From the NCBI GenBank assembly GCA_900321035.1, contig ONUH01000002.1, positions 62,001 through 126,000 on the forward strand: a DNA stretch of 64,000 nt, in the 5' to 3' direction. Under the pieces are notes generated by a model. It was not told the origin of the DNA. It was given only the letters and a program-made list of their open reading frames with translations, and searched no databases. Origin of the DNA: an uncultured Selenomonadales bacterium. Its GTDB lineage: Bacteria > Bacillota > Negativicutes > Selenomonadales > Selenomonadaceae. The number at the start of each line of letters is the position of its first letter. The first letter of the stretch is position 1. Shown here piece by piece: positions 25,461 to 34,556 of this stretch. Both the position numbers and the translations under genes were made by a program.

Positions 25461-26009
25461 TCATAGTTCCGCCTTTTCCCGTATCTTCGCCAGCTTTTCC
25501 TCGCCGATGCCGCGTATCTTCGCCAAATCTTCCACCGATTCAAACGGCCCGTGCTCGTTCCTGTACTCGACGATCCGTTTCGCCATAATCGGTCCGACGC
25601 CGGGAAGCTCGTCGAGCTTCTTTTCGTCCGCCGTGTTGATATGGATTTTCCCGTCCGTCTCCGCCAGATGCGCCGCGCTGCCGCCCGCGTCCGCGCGCTC
25701 CGGCACACGAATCTGCATACCGTCCTTCAGCGGCTGCGCGAGGTTCACGTTCGCAAGGTCGGCCTGCGGAAGGACGCCGCCGCAAGCTGCCAACGCCTGT
25801 TCCACCCGCTCCGTCCTTCGCATGGAGACAACCCCCGGCTTCATCACCGCGCCGCTGACATAGACGGTAACCGCCTGCTCCTCCTGTGAACGCACGCCCG
25901 CGTCCAGCGGCACCGCCTTCTCCGTGTCATGAAACAGCATCGCGCCCGCAAAAAGCACTGCCAGCGCGATCGCTGCCAGTGCAAGCATAGGCCGCCGAAA
26001 TATCGGCAT
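25461..26009 (-). CDS. comEA: ComEA, competence DNA receptor
   Basis: 182 aa. N-terminal membrane anchor (LALAAIALAVLFAGAML), an SLBB domain (VTVYVSGAVMKPGVV) and a C-terminal double helix-hairpin-helix (INTADEKKLDELPGVGPIMAKRIVEYR, IRGIGEEKLAKIRE) that binds double-stranded DNA at the cell surface. Standard architecture. In a run cobO-comEA-ORF-comEC. Confidence 0.93.
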   Translation of the reverse strand: MPIFRRPMLALAAIALAVLFAGAMLFHDTEKAVPLDAGVRSQEEQAVTVYVSGAVMKPGVVSMRRTERVEQALAACGGVLPQADLANVNLAQPLKDGMQIRVPERADAGGSAAHLAETDGKIHINTADEKKLDELPGVGPIMAKRIVEYRNEHGPFESVEDLAKIRGIGEEKLAKIREKAEL

Positions 26010-26030
26010 AATTTTGTCCTCCTTACAGCT

Positions 26031-26603
26031 TCAATTCTCGATTCCCTTGCGCGCCTCGATTCCCTTTCGGTAATAATGCTTGACCTCGCGCATTTCCGTC
26101 ACGAGGTCCGCCCGTTCCATGAGCCAGTCCGGCGCGTTCCGTCCCGTCAGCACCAGCTCCGTTTCTTTCGGCGCTTCATCCAGCAGCCGCTCCACCCTTG
26201 CCCGATCCAACAGCCCGAAAAACATCGCGACGTTCACCTCGTCGAGAATCGCGAGGCCGTATTTGCCCGTTTTTATTTCCCGCGCCGCTTCGTCTAAACC
26301 CGCCGCGATCATTTCCACATAATCCTGCGGCGGCTTGCCCGGCTCGAAAACGACGACGCCGTCGCCCCATGCCGCACGCTCCTCCTCGGTCAGCATGCCT
26401 TCCTTCGCGACAAAAAAGGGCTTGCCCGTAGTCGAGAGCACGACCTGCGGTGCGAAGCCGCGCAGGACGTCCTGCTCGCTGTAGGCAAGCCCTTTCATGA
26501 ACTGCATCATATAGACGCGCATGCCCGCGCCGACGGCGCGAATCAAGAGGCCGATCGCCGCCGTCGTCTTCCCTTTGCCCGCGCCCGTGTAGACCTGAAG
26601 CAT
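26031..26603 (-). CDS. cobO: Cob(I)alamin adenosyltransferase, CobO/BtuR type
   Basis: 190 aa. P-loop GAGKGKTTAA at residues 7-16, ILDEVNVA in the middle and LVLTGRNAP near the C-terminus are the family signature. It adenosylates corrinoids to the B12 coenzyme. First gene of the run into comEA (21 bp gap). Confidence 0.93.
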   Translation of the reverse strand: MLQVYTGAGKGKTTAAIGLLIRAVGAGMRVYMMQFMKGLAYSEQDVLRGFAPQVVLSTTGKPFFVAKEGMLTEEERAAWGDGVVVFEPGKPPQDYVEMIAAGLDEAAREIKTGKYGLAILDEVNVAMFFGLLDRARVERLLDEAPKETELVLTGRNAPDWLMERADLVTEMREVKHYYRKGIEARKGIEN

Positions 26604-26654
26604 TTTTTCGCCCCCGTTAATTCAAACTATGACATCTTGATGCAGCCGCACCCA

Positions 26655-26756
26655 TTGCCGAGGAATCTTTTCGCCAGACAAGGAAGATGACGTGCCGGCG
26701 TAGTATCACTACGTCAAACGTCATCTGACACAGTATGGCGAAAAGAGAACCGGCAA
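26655..26756. repeat. 102 bp inverted-repeat element between ilvB and cobO
   Basis: Ends TTGCCG and CGGCAA. The outer arms contain TCTTTTCGCCA / TGGCGAAAAGA and the inner arms GATGACGT / ACGTCATC. The symmetry is too long and A-free for a simple terminator; probably a MITE or REP-type element. Confidence 0.6.
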
Positions 26757-26760
26757 GGGG

Positions 26761-28422
26761 TTATTTGAAATCCACGAATTCGTTAATCCTCGCTCCGCCC
26801 TTTGTCATCGGCTCGACGAAGCTCCGGTGGATATGCAGCACGATGACGCGGGGTCCGTCCGCGGCCAGCGCTTTGTCGAAAGCGTCCGCGAAATCGTCCG
26901 GCGTCGAGACTTCCTCCGCCTCGATGCCGAAGCTCTTGGCGTAGCCGACGAAATCCATCGGATAATCGAACTCGCAGGCCGTATAGCGCTCGTCGTAGAA
27001 GACTTTTTGCAGCTGGCGGATCATGCCGAGGCTGGTATTGTCCACGATCAGGGAAATCACCGGCAGGCCGAGCCGCGCAATCGTGTAATACTCGCTGCCC
27101 GTCATCTTGATGCCGCCGTCCCCTGCCACATGAATCACGCGCCGCTTCTTTCCGAAAGCGAGCTGCGCGCCCTCCGCCGCCGGAAGCCCGAAGCCCATCG
27201 TGCCGAACCCGCCCGAGGTCAGCCATGTGCGCGGCTCTTCGATATGGAGATGCAGCGCGCACCACATTTGATGCTGTCCCACGTCCGTCGCGAACGCGAA
27301 GGGCTTGCCCGCCGTCGCCCGCGCCACATGATGCAGCGCCCAGGGCAGCGTCAGCCGCGTCACGTTGTAATCGTATGCGTATTCCTCTCGCCAGCTTTCG
27401 ATGCGCTCCCACCATGCGTCTAAATTCGTCATGGGCTTGCGCTTCATCAAAAGGTCGAGGATGGTTTTCATGTCGCCCGCCAGCCCGATGGAGCTGGCGA
27501 TATTTTTGTCGATCTCCGCCGGATCGATGTCGATATGGATAAACTTCGTGTTCTTCGTATATTTGTCAAGATTTCCCGTCTGCCGGTCGGCGAAACGGCT
27601 CCCCACGGCAATAATCAGGTCCGCCGCCGCGATGGCATTGTTCGCCGCCTTCTTGCCGTGCATGCCCGCGAAGCCCAAAAGCTGCGGGTGCGAATAAGGC
27701 AGCGCGCCGATGCCCATCAGGGTTTCCGCCACTGGGAACCGGTATTTCTCGACGAATTTCTGGAATTCCTTCGACGCGTTGGCGGAAATGACGCCGCCGC
27801 CCGCAATGACCACAGGTCGCTTCGCGTGCAGCATCACGTCCTCGGCCTCCGCCGCGCAAATCAGAAAGTCCGCGTCCGGCTTGCGGTACGTCTTCTTTTT
27901 CGGTTCTTCCGGCGTGTAGTTCACTTCCGCCAAAAGCACGTTCCGCGGCACGTCGATCAGCACCGGGCCGGGCCGCCCTGCCCGCGCAATGGCGAACGCC
28001 TCCCGGACGGCGGGCACAAGCTGTTTCGGGTCCTTGATCTTGAAATTGTGCTTCGTGACGGGCATGGTCACGCCGACGATGTCCGTCTCCTGAAACGCGT
28101 CACGCCCTAAAAGCGCCGTATCCACCTGCCCGGTGATGGCCACCATCGGGATCGAATCCATGAAAGCCGTCGCGATGCCGGATACGAGATTCGTCGCGCC
28201 CGGTCCGGAGGTGGCGATGCAGACGCCGACCTTTCCGCTGGCGCGGGCGTAGCCGTCCGCCGCATGAGCCGCGTTCTGCTCGTGCGTCACCAGGATATTT
28301 TGGATACGCTTGTCGTCGCGAAGCGCATCGTACAAGGGCAATATCATGCCGCCCGGATAACCGAAGACGACTTCCGTCCCCTGCTCAGCCAAGCACTCGA
28401 CAACCGCCTGTGCGCCTTTCAT
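26761..28422 (-). CDS. ilvB: Acetolactate synthase, large (catalytic) subunit
   Basis: 553 aa ThDP enzyme of branched-chain amino acid synthesis. FGYPGG and VTHEQNAAHAADGYAR at the N-terminus (catalytic Glu in HEQ), FAD-binding middle, and ThDP motif GDGGIKMTGSEYYTIARLGLPVISLIVDN. It condenses two pyruvates, or pyruvate with 2-oxobutyrate. Last gene of a leuB-TM2-ilvB run; the small subunit ilvN is about 12 kb away with ilvC. Confidence 0.95.
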   Translation of the reverse strand: MKGAQAVVECLAEQGTEVVFGYPGGMILPLYDALRDDKRIQNILVTHEQNAAHAADGYARASGKVGVCIATSGPGATNLVSGIATAFMDSIPMVAITGQVDTALLGRDAFQETDIVGVTMPVTKHNFKIKDPKQLVPAVREAFAIARAGRPGPVLIDVPRNVLLAEVNYTPEEPKKKTYRKPDADFLICAAEAEDVMLHAKRPVVIAGGGVISANASKEFQKFVEKYRFPVAETLMGIGALPYSHPQLLGFAGMHGKKAANNAIAAADLIIAVGSRFADRQTGNLDKYTKNTKFIHIDIDPAEIDKNIASSIGLAGDMKTILDLLMKRKPMTNLDAWWERIESWREEYAYDYNVTRLTLPWALHHVARATAGKPFAFATDVGQHQMWCALHLHIEEPRTWLTSGGFGTMGFGLPAAEGAQLAFGKKRRVIHVAGDGGIKMTGSEYYTIARLGLPVISLIVDNTSLGMIRQLQKVFYDERYTACEFDYPMDFVGYAKSFGIEAEEVSTPDDFADAFDKALAADGPRVIVLHIHRSFVEPMTKGGARINEFVDFK

Positions 28423-28445
28423 ACTGCTTTCCCCTTTCCTGCCGA

Positions 28446-28730
28446 TTACGAACGAATCGGCAGCCCGTCTTCATCCTCAAACTCGTTCCGGCATATCTTG
28501 ACCAAATCGATAATCGTGCCGATGCCGAAAAGGCCGCCGGTCAAAAGAAACAGCACGCCGCCTTTCCAGCGCCCCACATAAAAGCGATGAAGCCCGGAAA
28601 GCCCAAGGAAGCCGATAATACAAAGGAACATCACCGTGTCGCGGCTATACCTCGAAACAAACGCCCTGGAGCATGCGGGGCAGATAGTCTCTCCGGGGAA
28701 AAGCTCCCGGCCGCAATTTGGACAAAACAT
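28446..28730 (-). CDS. Zinc-ribbon TM2-domain membrane protein
   Basis: 94 aa. N-terminal zinc ribbon (CPNCGRELFPGETICPAC), then a TM2 domain with two membrane helices (LCIIGFLGLSGLHRFYVGRWKGGVLFLLTGGLFGIGTIIDL). Function of the family unknown. It sits between leuB and ilvB (short gaps) and is co-transcribed, without an evident link to amino acid synthesis. Confidence 0.85.
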   Translation of the reverse strand: MFCPNCGRELFPGETICPACSRAFVSRYSRDTVMFLCIIGFLGLSGLHRFYVGRWKGGVLFLLTGGLFGIGTIIDLVKICRNEFEDEDGLPIRS

Positions 28731-28763
28731 AGTTATCCTCCCTAAACCTTAAATCATTTTCCC

Positions 28764-29831
28764 TCACAGCCGATCGAGAATCGCCTGCGTCATGCTTTCC
28801 GTGTTCGCCTTCTTGAAGCCCTCCGCCCAAAGATCGGGCGTGCGGTAGCCGTCCTCCAGCGCCTTCGAGCAGGCGTCCTCTACCGCCTTCGCCGCCGCTT
28901 CCTCTTTCAGCGAATAGCGGAGCAGCATCGCGGCGGAAAGAATCGTGCCGATGGGATTCGCGATGCCCTTGCCGGCGATGTCCGGCGCGGAGCCATGGAT
29001 CGGCTCGAACAGGCTCGTCTGCTCGCCGATGCTGGCGCTGGGCATCATGCCGATGGAGCCGCCGATGACCGCCGCCTCGTCGCTCAGGATGTCGCCGAAG
29101 AGGTTGCCCGTGCAGATTACGTCAAACTGCGTCGGGCGCACCGCCAGCTGCATCGCGCAGTTGTCCACATAGAGATGGTCGAGCGCGACGTCCTTGTAGT
29201 CCTCATGCACCTTTTCCACCGTGCGCCGCCAAAGCCGCGAAGTCGCCAGGACGTTCGACTTGTCCACCGACGTGACCTTGCCCCGCCGGAGCTTCGCCGT
29301 CTCGAAAGCGAGACGCGCGATGCGGTCCACTTCCGGCACGGAATAATTCTCAAGGTCCCAGGCGCGCTCCGCGCCGTTCTTCATTTCCGATTCGCAGCGG
29401 TCGCCGAAATAGATGCCGCCGATCAGCTCGCGCACGATCACGAGATCGACGCCCTTGACCAGCTCCGGCTTCAGCGGCGAATAGCCGACCAGCGCGTCCG
29501 CCACCTTCACCGGGCGCAGGTTCGCATAAAGGCCGAGGCCCTTCCGAAGTCCGAGGATCGCCTTTTCCGGGCGAAGCGCCGGCTCCACGCTGTCCCATTT
29601 GTCGCCGCCCACCGCGCCGAACAGCACGCCGTCCGACGCCTTGGCCGCCGCCAGCGTCTCCTCCGGCAGGGGCGTGCCGAATTTATCGTAGGCCGTGCCG
29701 CCCGCGTCGTGATAATCATATTCCAGCGAAAGCCCAAATTTCGCGTCCGCTTTCTTCAGGACGGCCACCGCCGCCTCCGTGATTTCCTTGCCAATCCCGT
29801 CGCCGGGAATCACCGTGATTTTCTTCGTCAT
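28764..29831 (-). CDS. leuB: 3-isopropylmalate dehydrogenase
   Basis: 355 aa. IPGDGIGKEITEAA at the N-terminus, VRELIGGIYFGDR, and the metal/substrate signature NLFGDILSDEAAVIGGSIGMMPSASIG. It oxidises 3-isopropylmalate in leucine synthesis. leuA, leuC and leuD are not in the window. Confidence 0.96.
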   Translation of the reverse strand: MTKKITVIPGDGIGKEITEAAVAVLKKADAKFGLSLEYDYHDAGGTAYDKFGTPLPEETLAAAKASDGVLFGAVGGDKWDSVEPALRPEKAILGLRKGLGLYANLRPVKVADALVGYSPLKPELVKGVDLVIVRELIGGIYFGDRCESEMKNGAERAWDLENYSVPEVDRIARLAFETAKLRRGKVTSVDKSNVLATSRLWRRTVEKVHEDYKDVALDHLYVDNCAMQLAVRPTQFDVICTGNLFGDILSDEAAVIGGSIGMMPSASIGEQTSLFEPIHGSAPDIAGKGIANPIGTILSAAMLLRYSLKEEAAAKAVEDACSKALEDGYRTPDLWAEGFKKANTESMTQAILDRL

Positions 29832-29864
29832 TTTTAACGCTCCTTTACAAACGCATTCTTACAT

Positions 29865-29893
29865 ATTATACGCATAACACGCCATCTCCGCAA
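29865..29893 (-). promoter_or_regulatory. Promoter of leuB-TM2-ilvB
   Basis: TTGCGG (29893-29888), 17 bp, TATAAT (29870-29865). The leader is only about 30 nt, so there is no room for a T-box or leader-peptide attenuator. Confidence 0.65.
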
Positions 29894-30007
29894 CCGATAA
29901 GAAAAAACTTCACGGCGCGAATGGCAGATTTTTCGCTCTGAAACGTTCCTTTTTCCTATTAAGTTTTCTGAAAATTACCCGATAAGATGGACAGGAGGTG
30001 ATGTCTA

Positions 30008-30159
30008 TGAGAGTCCGTTGAGACGATTTCAGCCGAATCCACAACGACGCCGATGGACTGCAAACAGGAATCGGCGCGGCCTCAATCGACAGACAGGCCG
30101 CGGAAAGGCGAATATGGGAAATGCCATTTGGAACAGCACGGGAGCGCTAATCGCTTTTT
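30008..30159 (+). pseudogene. Short ORF with strong ribosome site and in-frame TGA
   Basis: AGGAGGTGATGTCT precedes ATG-AGA-GTC-CGT-TGA. The same frame continues open after the TGA as DDFSRIHNDADGLQTG... for about 45 codons and overlaps the next gene out of frame. This may be a small gene broken by a nonsense mutation, a minimal leader peptide, or (least likely) selenocysteine read-through. No SECIS element evaluated. Confidence 0.3.
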
Positions 30160-30938
30160 CGGTTTATCCGCAGCTTGCGGGGAACCTGCTTCGCGTCGGC
30201 AGCGGCAAATCCTTCACGGAGATGCTGACCGCCGCCCAAACAATGACGAGCAATTCATTTGAATCCGAAAACGCGGCATGGGATGAATTGGAATTGCTCC
30301 GCTCATTGTCAGGCTATATACCGACGACGACAGTGGAGCCAGAAACCTTCACGGACAGCGGCGCCTATGCGAAACATCTGGAAACGAAATTCGGGATGCG
30401 CGTCACCGCCAAATACTTCAAAAAGGATCAGGAAAGCATGGATGCCCTCGGACGCAGCATGAGCGGAAACGACCTCGTGATCGCACCGAATATTTTAACC
30501 GAGATGGCGACAAACCGGGACAAGGCGCAGTATTACGAGAAGAAAATCCAATACTGGTTCGATCACCTCCCAAAGTGGAAGGCGGAATCTGCGGCTATGG
30601 GGCTGACCTACGAGCCGTGCGGCGTGGCAATCCACGAAGACGGAACGGTCTACTATATCGGCGGCGGTACGGAAACGCCGGAACGCAAAGCCCAAATCGA
30701 GGCGGCGCAAAAAGCGCAGCGTGAGAAAAAGTTTAAGCGCCGGCGCGAACAACAGGAATATATCCAACAGTTGATCCTGCAAAAGCAGACGAACGCGCTG
30801 ACTGAAAACTGGGCCGGCATTTTTACGCCCCCTTCGGCGTCTTCCACCATGACGCAAAAAATCCTGCCGAACGGCGCTGTTTTCCTTACGACGAAAACGG
30901 GCGGCGTAAAGCGGGAAAATCCACAACCTGTATTTTGA
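30114..30938 (+). CDS. Uncharacterised protein (DUF6033-like), first of three
   Basis: 274 aa, soluble, no signal peptide. Start 30114 follows GGAAAGG. The middle (LETKFGMRVTAKYF ... DLVIAPNILTEMATNRDKAQYYEKKIQYWFDHLP) and GVAIHEDGTVYYIGGG resemble the DUF6033 family as I remember it. A highly charged coiled segment (KAQREKKFKRRREQQEY) follows. First of three consecutive genes with no known function. Confidence 0.6.
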   Translation: MGNAIWNSTGALIAFSVYPQLAGNLLRVGSGKSFTEMLTAAQTMTSNSFESENAAWDELELLRSLSGYIPTTTVEPETFTDSGAYAKHLETKFGMRVTAKYFKKDQESMDALGRSMSGNDLVIAPNILTEMATNRDKAQYYEKKIQYWFDHLPKWKAESAAMGLTYEPCGVAIHEDGTVYYIGGGTETPERKAQIEAAQKAQREKKFKRRREQQEYIQQLILQKQTNALTENWAGIFTPPSASSTMTQKILPNGAVFLTTKTGGVKRENPQPVF

Positions 30939-30989
30939 AACGGACTGATAGAACCTTGGCACGGATGCCCCTGAAAAGGAGCATTTATT

Positions 30990-31760
30990 ATGAGAATGAG
31001 CAGCTATTCCATGCTGTTTGGCGGCACGAGCAGTTTAGACTTGTCGCTTGTCAAACTGCAGGCGCAAATGCAAAACGCCCTCGAAAAGGCGGCGCGAACC
31101 GCGTCCTTCGCGGACACGCTGGCCGCGCTGCAATCGGCGGACGAGGCGCGGAAAACGGCAACCGTCGTGGAAACCAAATCCACCGCCGAGATGACGATGG
31201 ACGAATACAAGACATATTTGGAGAAAAAACTCGCCGCGATTCCGTGGCACCCGAACCGCTATAACGACGAAGAATCCATCACGATCACCGACGCGGGCTG
31301 GGAGCGGCTGAAAAACGATCCGGAATATGAAAAGAAATTATTGGACGACATTGCTATTGACCGTTCCTATTACAGTCCCCTGCTTGGCACGGGCGGCACG
31401 TATTGCACCCGCAAAATCGGCGCAACAGAAGTAGAATACGAAGGCTGGAGTTGGAGCAAGCAATACGGCTTCGGCAGCGCGGAGAACTCCCGCAGCGTGT
31501 TCGAAGAAAAGTCGAAGGACAGCCAGATGAAGATGCGCGCGCAAAGGAAGAAGCAAATTGCCGAAGCGGAGGAAAAATATTACGCCCAAAAGCGGATGCT
31601 CGAAAAGATGAGCGAGCAGCTTGCGGCGATTCGCTCGGCGAGAGCGCGGCAAGCGGGTCTTTTCCACACCGCTTCCGATATGCCGATTTTCGGCGTTCCG
31701 GCGGAATTCCTGCTGGCCGGTCTCGGCGGCGGCATGGGCGGCATGACAGGCGGATTCTAA
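30990..31760 (+). CDS. Uncharacterised protein, paralogous to the next gene
   Basis: 256 aa. Shares with the following gene an early TASFADTL/SFAETL segment, EMTM-EYK-Y, a (S)I-ITDAGWERLKNDPEYE / VFISDEGFAAMKDSSEYE motif and a GxYxxxxxGAxxxEYxGxSW motif, so the two are paralogues. C-terminal part is a charged coiled coil, then a Gly-rich tail (GLGGGMGGMTGG). AAAGGAGC precedes the ATG. No catalytic motif seen. Confidence 0.65.
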   Translation: MRMSSYSMLFGGTSSLDLSLVKLQAQMQNALEKAARTASFADTLAALQSADEARKTATVVETKSTAEMTMDEYKTYLEKKLAAIPWHPNRYNDEESITITDAGWERLKNDPEYEKKLLDDIAIDRSYYSPLLGTGGTYCTRKIGATEVEYEGWSWSKQYGFGSAENSRSVFEEKSKDSQMKMRAQRKKQIAEAEEKYYAQKRMLEKMSEQLAAIRSARARQAGLFHTASDMPIFGVPAEFLLAGLGGGMGGMTGGF

Positions 31761-31786
31761 GGAACTACCGAAAGGAGCATAACGAT

Positions 31787-32509
31787 ATGAACAATACGAA
31801 AATGTCCAGCGCCGCCCACGGCCTGAACGTGATGAAAACGCTGCTTCCGACGCTGTCGTCGAAGGCACAGAACGCCTCCTCCGGCATGAGCTTCGCGGAA
31901 ACGCTGATCTCCGTGCGGACGCGCGTGCAAACCGTCAGCGTCACAACGACGAGGACGTCGACAGAGATGACGATGACCGAATACAAAAGTTATATCTACG
32001 GGAAAATCTCCGATCTTCCCGTAAATCCGACACAGGCGAACCGTGCAGCCTCCGTCTTTATCTCCGACGAAGGATTCGCCGCGATGAAAGACAGCTCCGA
32101 GTATGAAGATTGGGTGCTTGGGAAGCTGCGGGAAGATTTCGCCCTCAGCAACCCGCTCTGCGCACGCACCGGCAGTTATGTGGTTTACCAATTCGGCGCG
32201 AAGAGGAGCGAGTATCGCGGCGACAGCTGGTACTCGGAACTGCAGGGCGGACAGGGCGACAGCGTGTATCGCCAAAGAAGCAAGGGCGCTTTCTGGTCGA
32301 ACCGCCACAAACGGCACAAGGAACATATGAAGCAGGCAGCCCAGCGGCTCTTGGAGCAAATGCGCGCCATGCAGGCGGAAAGTCAGCACGTCCGCGTGAC
32401 TCGGCTGACGGTGCAGGGAAAATTCTACGAGACGGCCTCCTTCGCCGGCGCGGCTCTTCCCGGCTCCGAAGCGTTCTCCGACCTCGGCGGTCTCAGCATA
32501 AATCTGTAA
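31787..32509 (+). CDS. Uncharacterised protein, paralogue of the preceding gene
   Basis: 240 aa from ATG 31787 (AAAGGAGC upstream). Motifs shared with the preceding gene are STEMTMTEYKSYIYGKI, VFISDEGFAAMKDSSEYEDWVLGKL, GSYVVYQFGAKRSEYRGDSW, then a basic coiled segment. Families with these motifs recur in Firmicutes, but I know of no function. A strong terminator follows. Confidence 0.65.
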   Translation: MNNTKMSSAAHGLNVMKTLLPTLSSKAQNASSGMSFAETLISVRTRVQTVSVTTTRTSTEMTMTEYKSYIYGKISDLPVNPTQANRAASVFISDEGFAAMKDSSEYEDWVLGKLREDFALSNPLCARTGSYVVYQFGAKRSEYRGDSWYSELQGGQGDSVYRQRSKGAFWSNRHKRHKEHMKQAAQRLLEQMRAMQAESQHVRVTRLTVQGKFYETASFAGAALPGSEAFSDLGGLSINL

Positions 32510-32545
32510 CAATAACAGTTTCTGTTACAGCCTCCATCAGCAGCA

Positions 32546-32580
32546 ATACCCCGCAGGGAAAGCCCTGCGGGGTATTTTTA
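32546..32580 (+). terminator. Terminator after the three-gene hypothetical cluster
   Basis: ATACCCCGCAGGG / CCCTGCGGGGTAT with a short loop, followed by TTTTTA. Confidence 0.85.
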
Positions 32581-32713
32581 TATTCGGCAATAAACGTCTC
32601 TGGCTGCAGCAAATCCAAAATCCCCTGTGGGAGCTTGTGCGAAGATGAAAAGGCAGAGTAAACTGTTTTTGATTTCTTCGTTATGAAAAAGTTGTCGGAA
32701 AGGTTTTGGACGA

Positions 32714-33709
32714 ATGAAGCACTACGTTCTGCAGCGTTTTTTGTCTCTTGTTCCCGTGCTTTTGGGAATCACGTTTCTTTCATTCGCCCTGATGCGGCTG
32801 GCAGGCAGCGACGCGATCACAGAGATGTATTCGGGCGTGGGCGCCGCCGTATCGCAGGAGACTTTGGACGCGGCGCGGGCGAAACTCGGCCTCGACCGGC
32901 CGTTTCTCGTCCAGTATTTTTCGTGGCTCGGCAATATGATCACGGGCGACATGGGCAAAAGCTTCGTGTCCGGGAAGGACGTGCTCGACACGTTCCTGTC
33001 GAAGCTGCCCGCCACGCTTCTACTTGCGGCGACGAGCATCCTTTTGACCGTCGCGGTTTCCATACCGCTTGGCGTAATCTCCGCCGTCGCCCATCAAAAG
33101 GCGCAGACGGCCCGGAACGCTTCCGCGCGTTCCGCCTGTTCCCTGCTGGATGCTGTCGTGCGCCTCGCCAGCTTTATCGGCAATTCCATGCCGAATTTTT
33201 TTGTGGCGCTGCTCTTGATGCACTTCCTCGCCATCCGGCTCGGCTGGCTGCCCGTCATCGCCAGCGGCGTAACGCTTACGGGTGCGGTCATGCCCACGCT
33301 GACGCTGACGATCGCCATGTCGGCGAAGTATCTCCGGCAGGTGCGGGCGGCGGTATTGGACGAGCTGTCGAAGGACTATGTGACGGGTGCGAAGGCGCGG
33401 GGCGTGGCGGACGGCGTGATCCTCATGAAAAGTGTGCTGCGCTCGTCGCTGCTGACCATCGTGACGCTGCTCGCGCTCTCTGTCGGCTCGCTCTTAGGCG
33501 GCACCGCCATCGTCGAGACGATTTTCATGTGGGACGGCGTGGGGAAATTAGCGGTGGACGCGATCATGATGCGCGACTATCCGCTGATCCAGGCTTACGT
33601 CGTCTGGATGGCAATCATCTACGTCGGCGTAAATCTCGCCGCCGATCTCTTGTATCTTGTGCTGGACCCGCGGGTACGACTGGAGGTGGAGCGTAATGCC
33701 GACGTCTGA
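32714..33709 (+). CDS. ABC transporter permease, nickel/peptide type (NikB/DppB-like)
   Basis: 331 aa with six membrane helices and the permease EAA loop (LDELSKDYVTGAKARGVADGVILMKSVLRSSLL). First gene of a five-part importer with a second permease, two ATPases and a lipoprotein. GGAAAGG lies upstream. Substrate, nickel or a metal-chelate versus peptide, cannot be fixed from the permease alone. Overlaps the next permease by 14 bp. Confidence 0.88.
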   Translation: MKHYVLQRFLSLVPVLLGITFLSFALMRLAGSDAITEMYSGVGAAVSQETLDAARAKLGLDRPFLVQYFSWLGNMITGDMGKSFVSGKDVLDTFLSKLPATLLLAATSILLTVAVSIPLGVISAVAHQKAQTARNASARSACSLLDAVVRLASFIGNSMPNFFVALLLMHFLAIRLGWLPVIASGVTLTGAVMPTLTLTIAMSAKYLRQVRAAVLDELSKDYVTGAKARGVADGVILMKSVLRSSLLTIVTLLALSVGSLLGGTAIVETIFMWDGVGKLAVDAIMMRDYPLIQAYVVWMAIIYVGVNLAADLLYLVLDPRVRLEVERNADV

Positions 33710-34556
33710 ACCGACGATTCGCGAGGCGGTTATCCGCGGCTCCAGCGGCAAAACCCGTCTGTACGTTTTCGGCGCGATGGCGGCGCTCCTGATTGTCGTC
33801 GCGATCTTTGCAGAAAGCCTTTGTCCCTGCGACCCATATCTTCAAAATCTCGACGCGGCGCTACAGCAGCCGTCGGCAGCGCATATCTTCGGCACGGACC
33901 GCTACGGGCGCGATATGCTCTCGCGGGTCGTCGCGGGAAGCCGAGTCAGCATTTTTTCCACGTTTCTCCTGGTGGCGATTATCACGACCCTCGGCACGGC
34001 AATCGGCGTTTTCTGCGGCTGGGCGCGGGGACGGGCGGACCATCTCTTGATGCGCGTTTCCGATCTTTGCCTCGCGTTCCCCGGTCTCGTCTTCGCACTG
34101 GCGGTGGCGGGCGTCCTGGGCGGCGGCCTGCACAACGCGATTCTCGCCCTCGCCGCCGTCTCGTGGCCGAAGTACGCGCGAATCGCCCGCAGCCAGACGC
34201 TGGCCGTGCGGGAAACTACCTATCTGAAAGCGGCGCGGCTCGCCGGGTGCTCTACGTCCCGGCTCATCCTGAAACACATCCTGCCGAATATCGCAGGGCC
34301 GATCTTAGTGACGGCGATGCTGGATGTGGGCACCATGATGATGGAGCTGGCGGGGCTTTCCTTCCTCGGTCTCGGCGCAAAGCCGCCGACGCCGGAATGG
34401 GGCAGCATGATGAGCGAGACGCGGGGACTCCTGCAAACGGTTCCCTGGGCGGTCTTCGCTCCCGGCACAGCGATCTTCGCCGCCGTGATGGTCTTCAACC
34501 TGCTGGGCGACGCGGTACGGGACTGGATGGACCCAAAGATGAGAGTGAAGAGTTAA
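33696..34556 (+). CDS. ABC transporter permease, nickel/peptide type (NikC/DppC-like)
   Basis: 286 aa. N-terminal helix, FGTDRYGRDMLSRVVAGSRVS and EAA loop RETTYLKAARLAGCSTSRLILKHILPNI are typical. Start 33696 follows GGAGGTGGAG. The last codons (RVKS) are encoded by the beginning of the heptamer repeat that fills the gap to the ATPase gene, so the repeat has supplied the stop codon. Confidence 0.88.
   Translation: MPTSEPTIREAVIRGSSGKTRLYVFGAMAALLIVVAIFAESLCPCDPYLQNLDAALQQPSAAHIFGTDRYGRDMLSRVVAGSRVSIFSTFLLVAIITTLGTAIGVFCGWARGRADHLLMRVSDLCLAFPGLVFALAVAGVLGGGLHNAILALAAVSWPKYARIARSQTLAVRETTYLKAARLAGCSTSRLILKHILPNIAGPILVTAMLDVGTMMMELAGLSFLGLGAKPPTPEWGSMMSETRGLLQTVPWAVFAPGTAIFAAVMVFNLLGDAVRDWMDPKMRVKS

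Noticed and set aside
29894-30007. Possible T-box or leucine leader upstream of leuB
   Set aside because: A good promoter lies only about 30 nt before the leuB ribosome site, and no T-box AGGGTGG-like sequence or stem is present.
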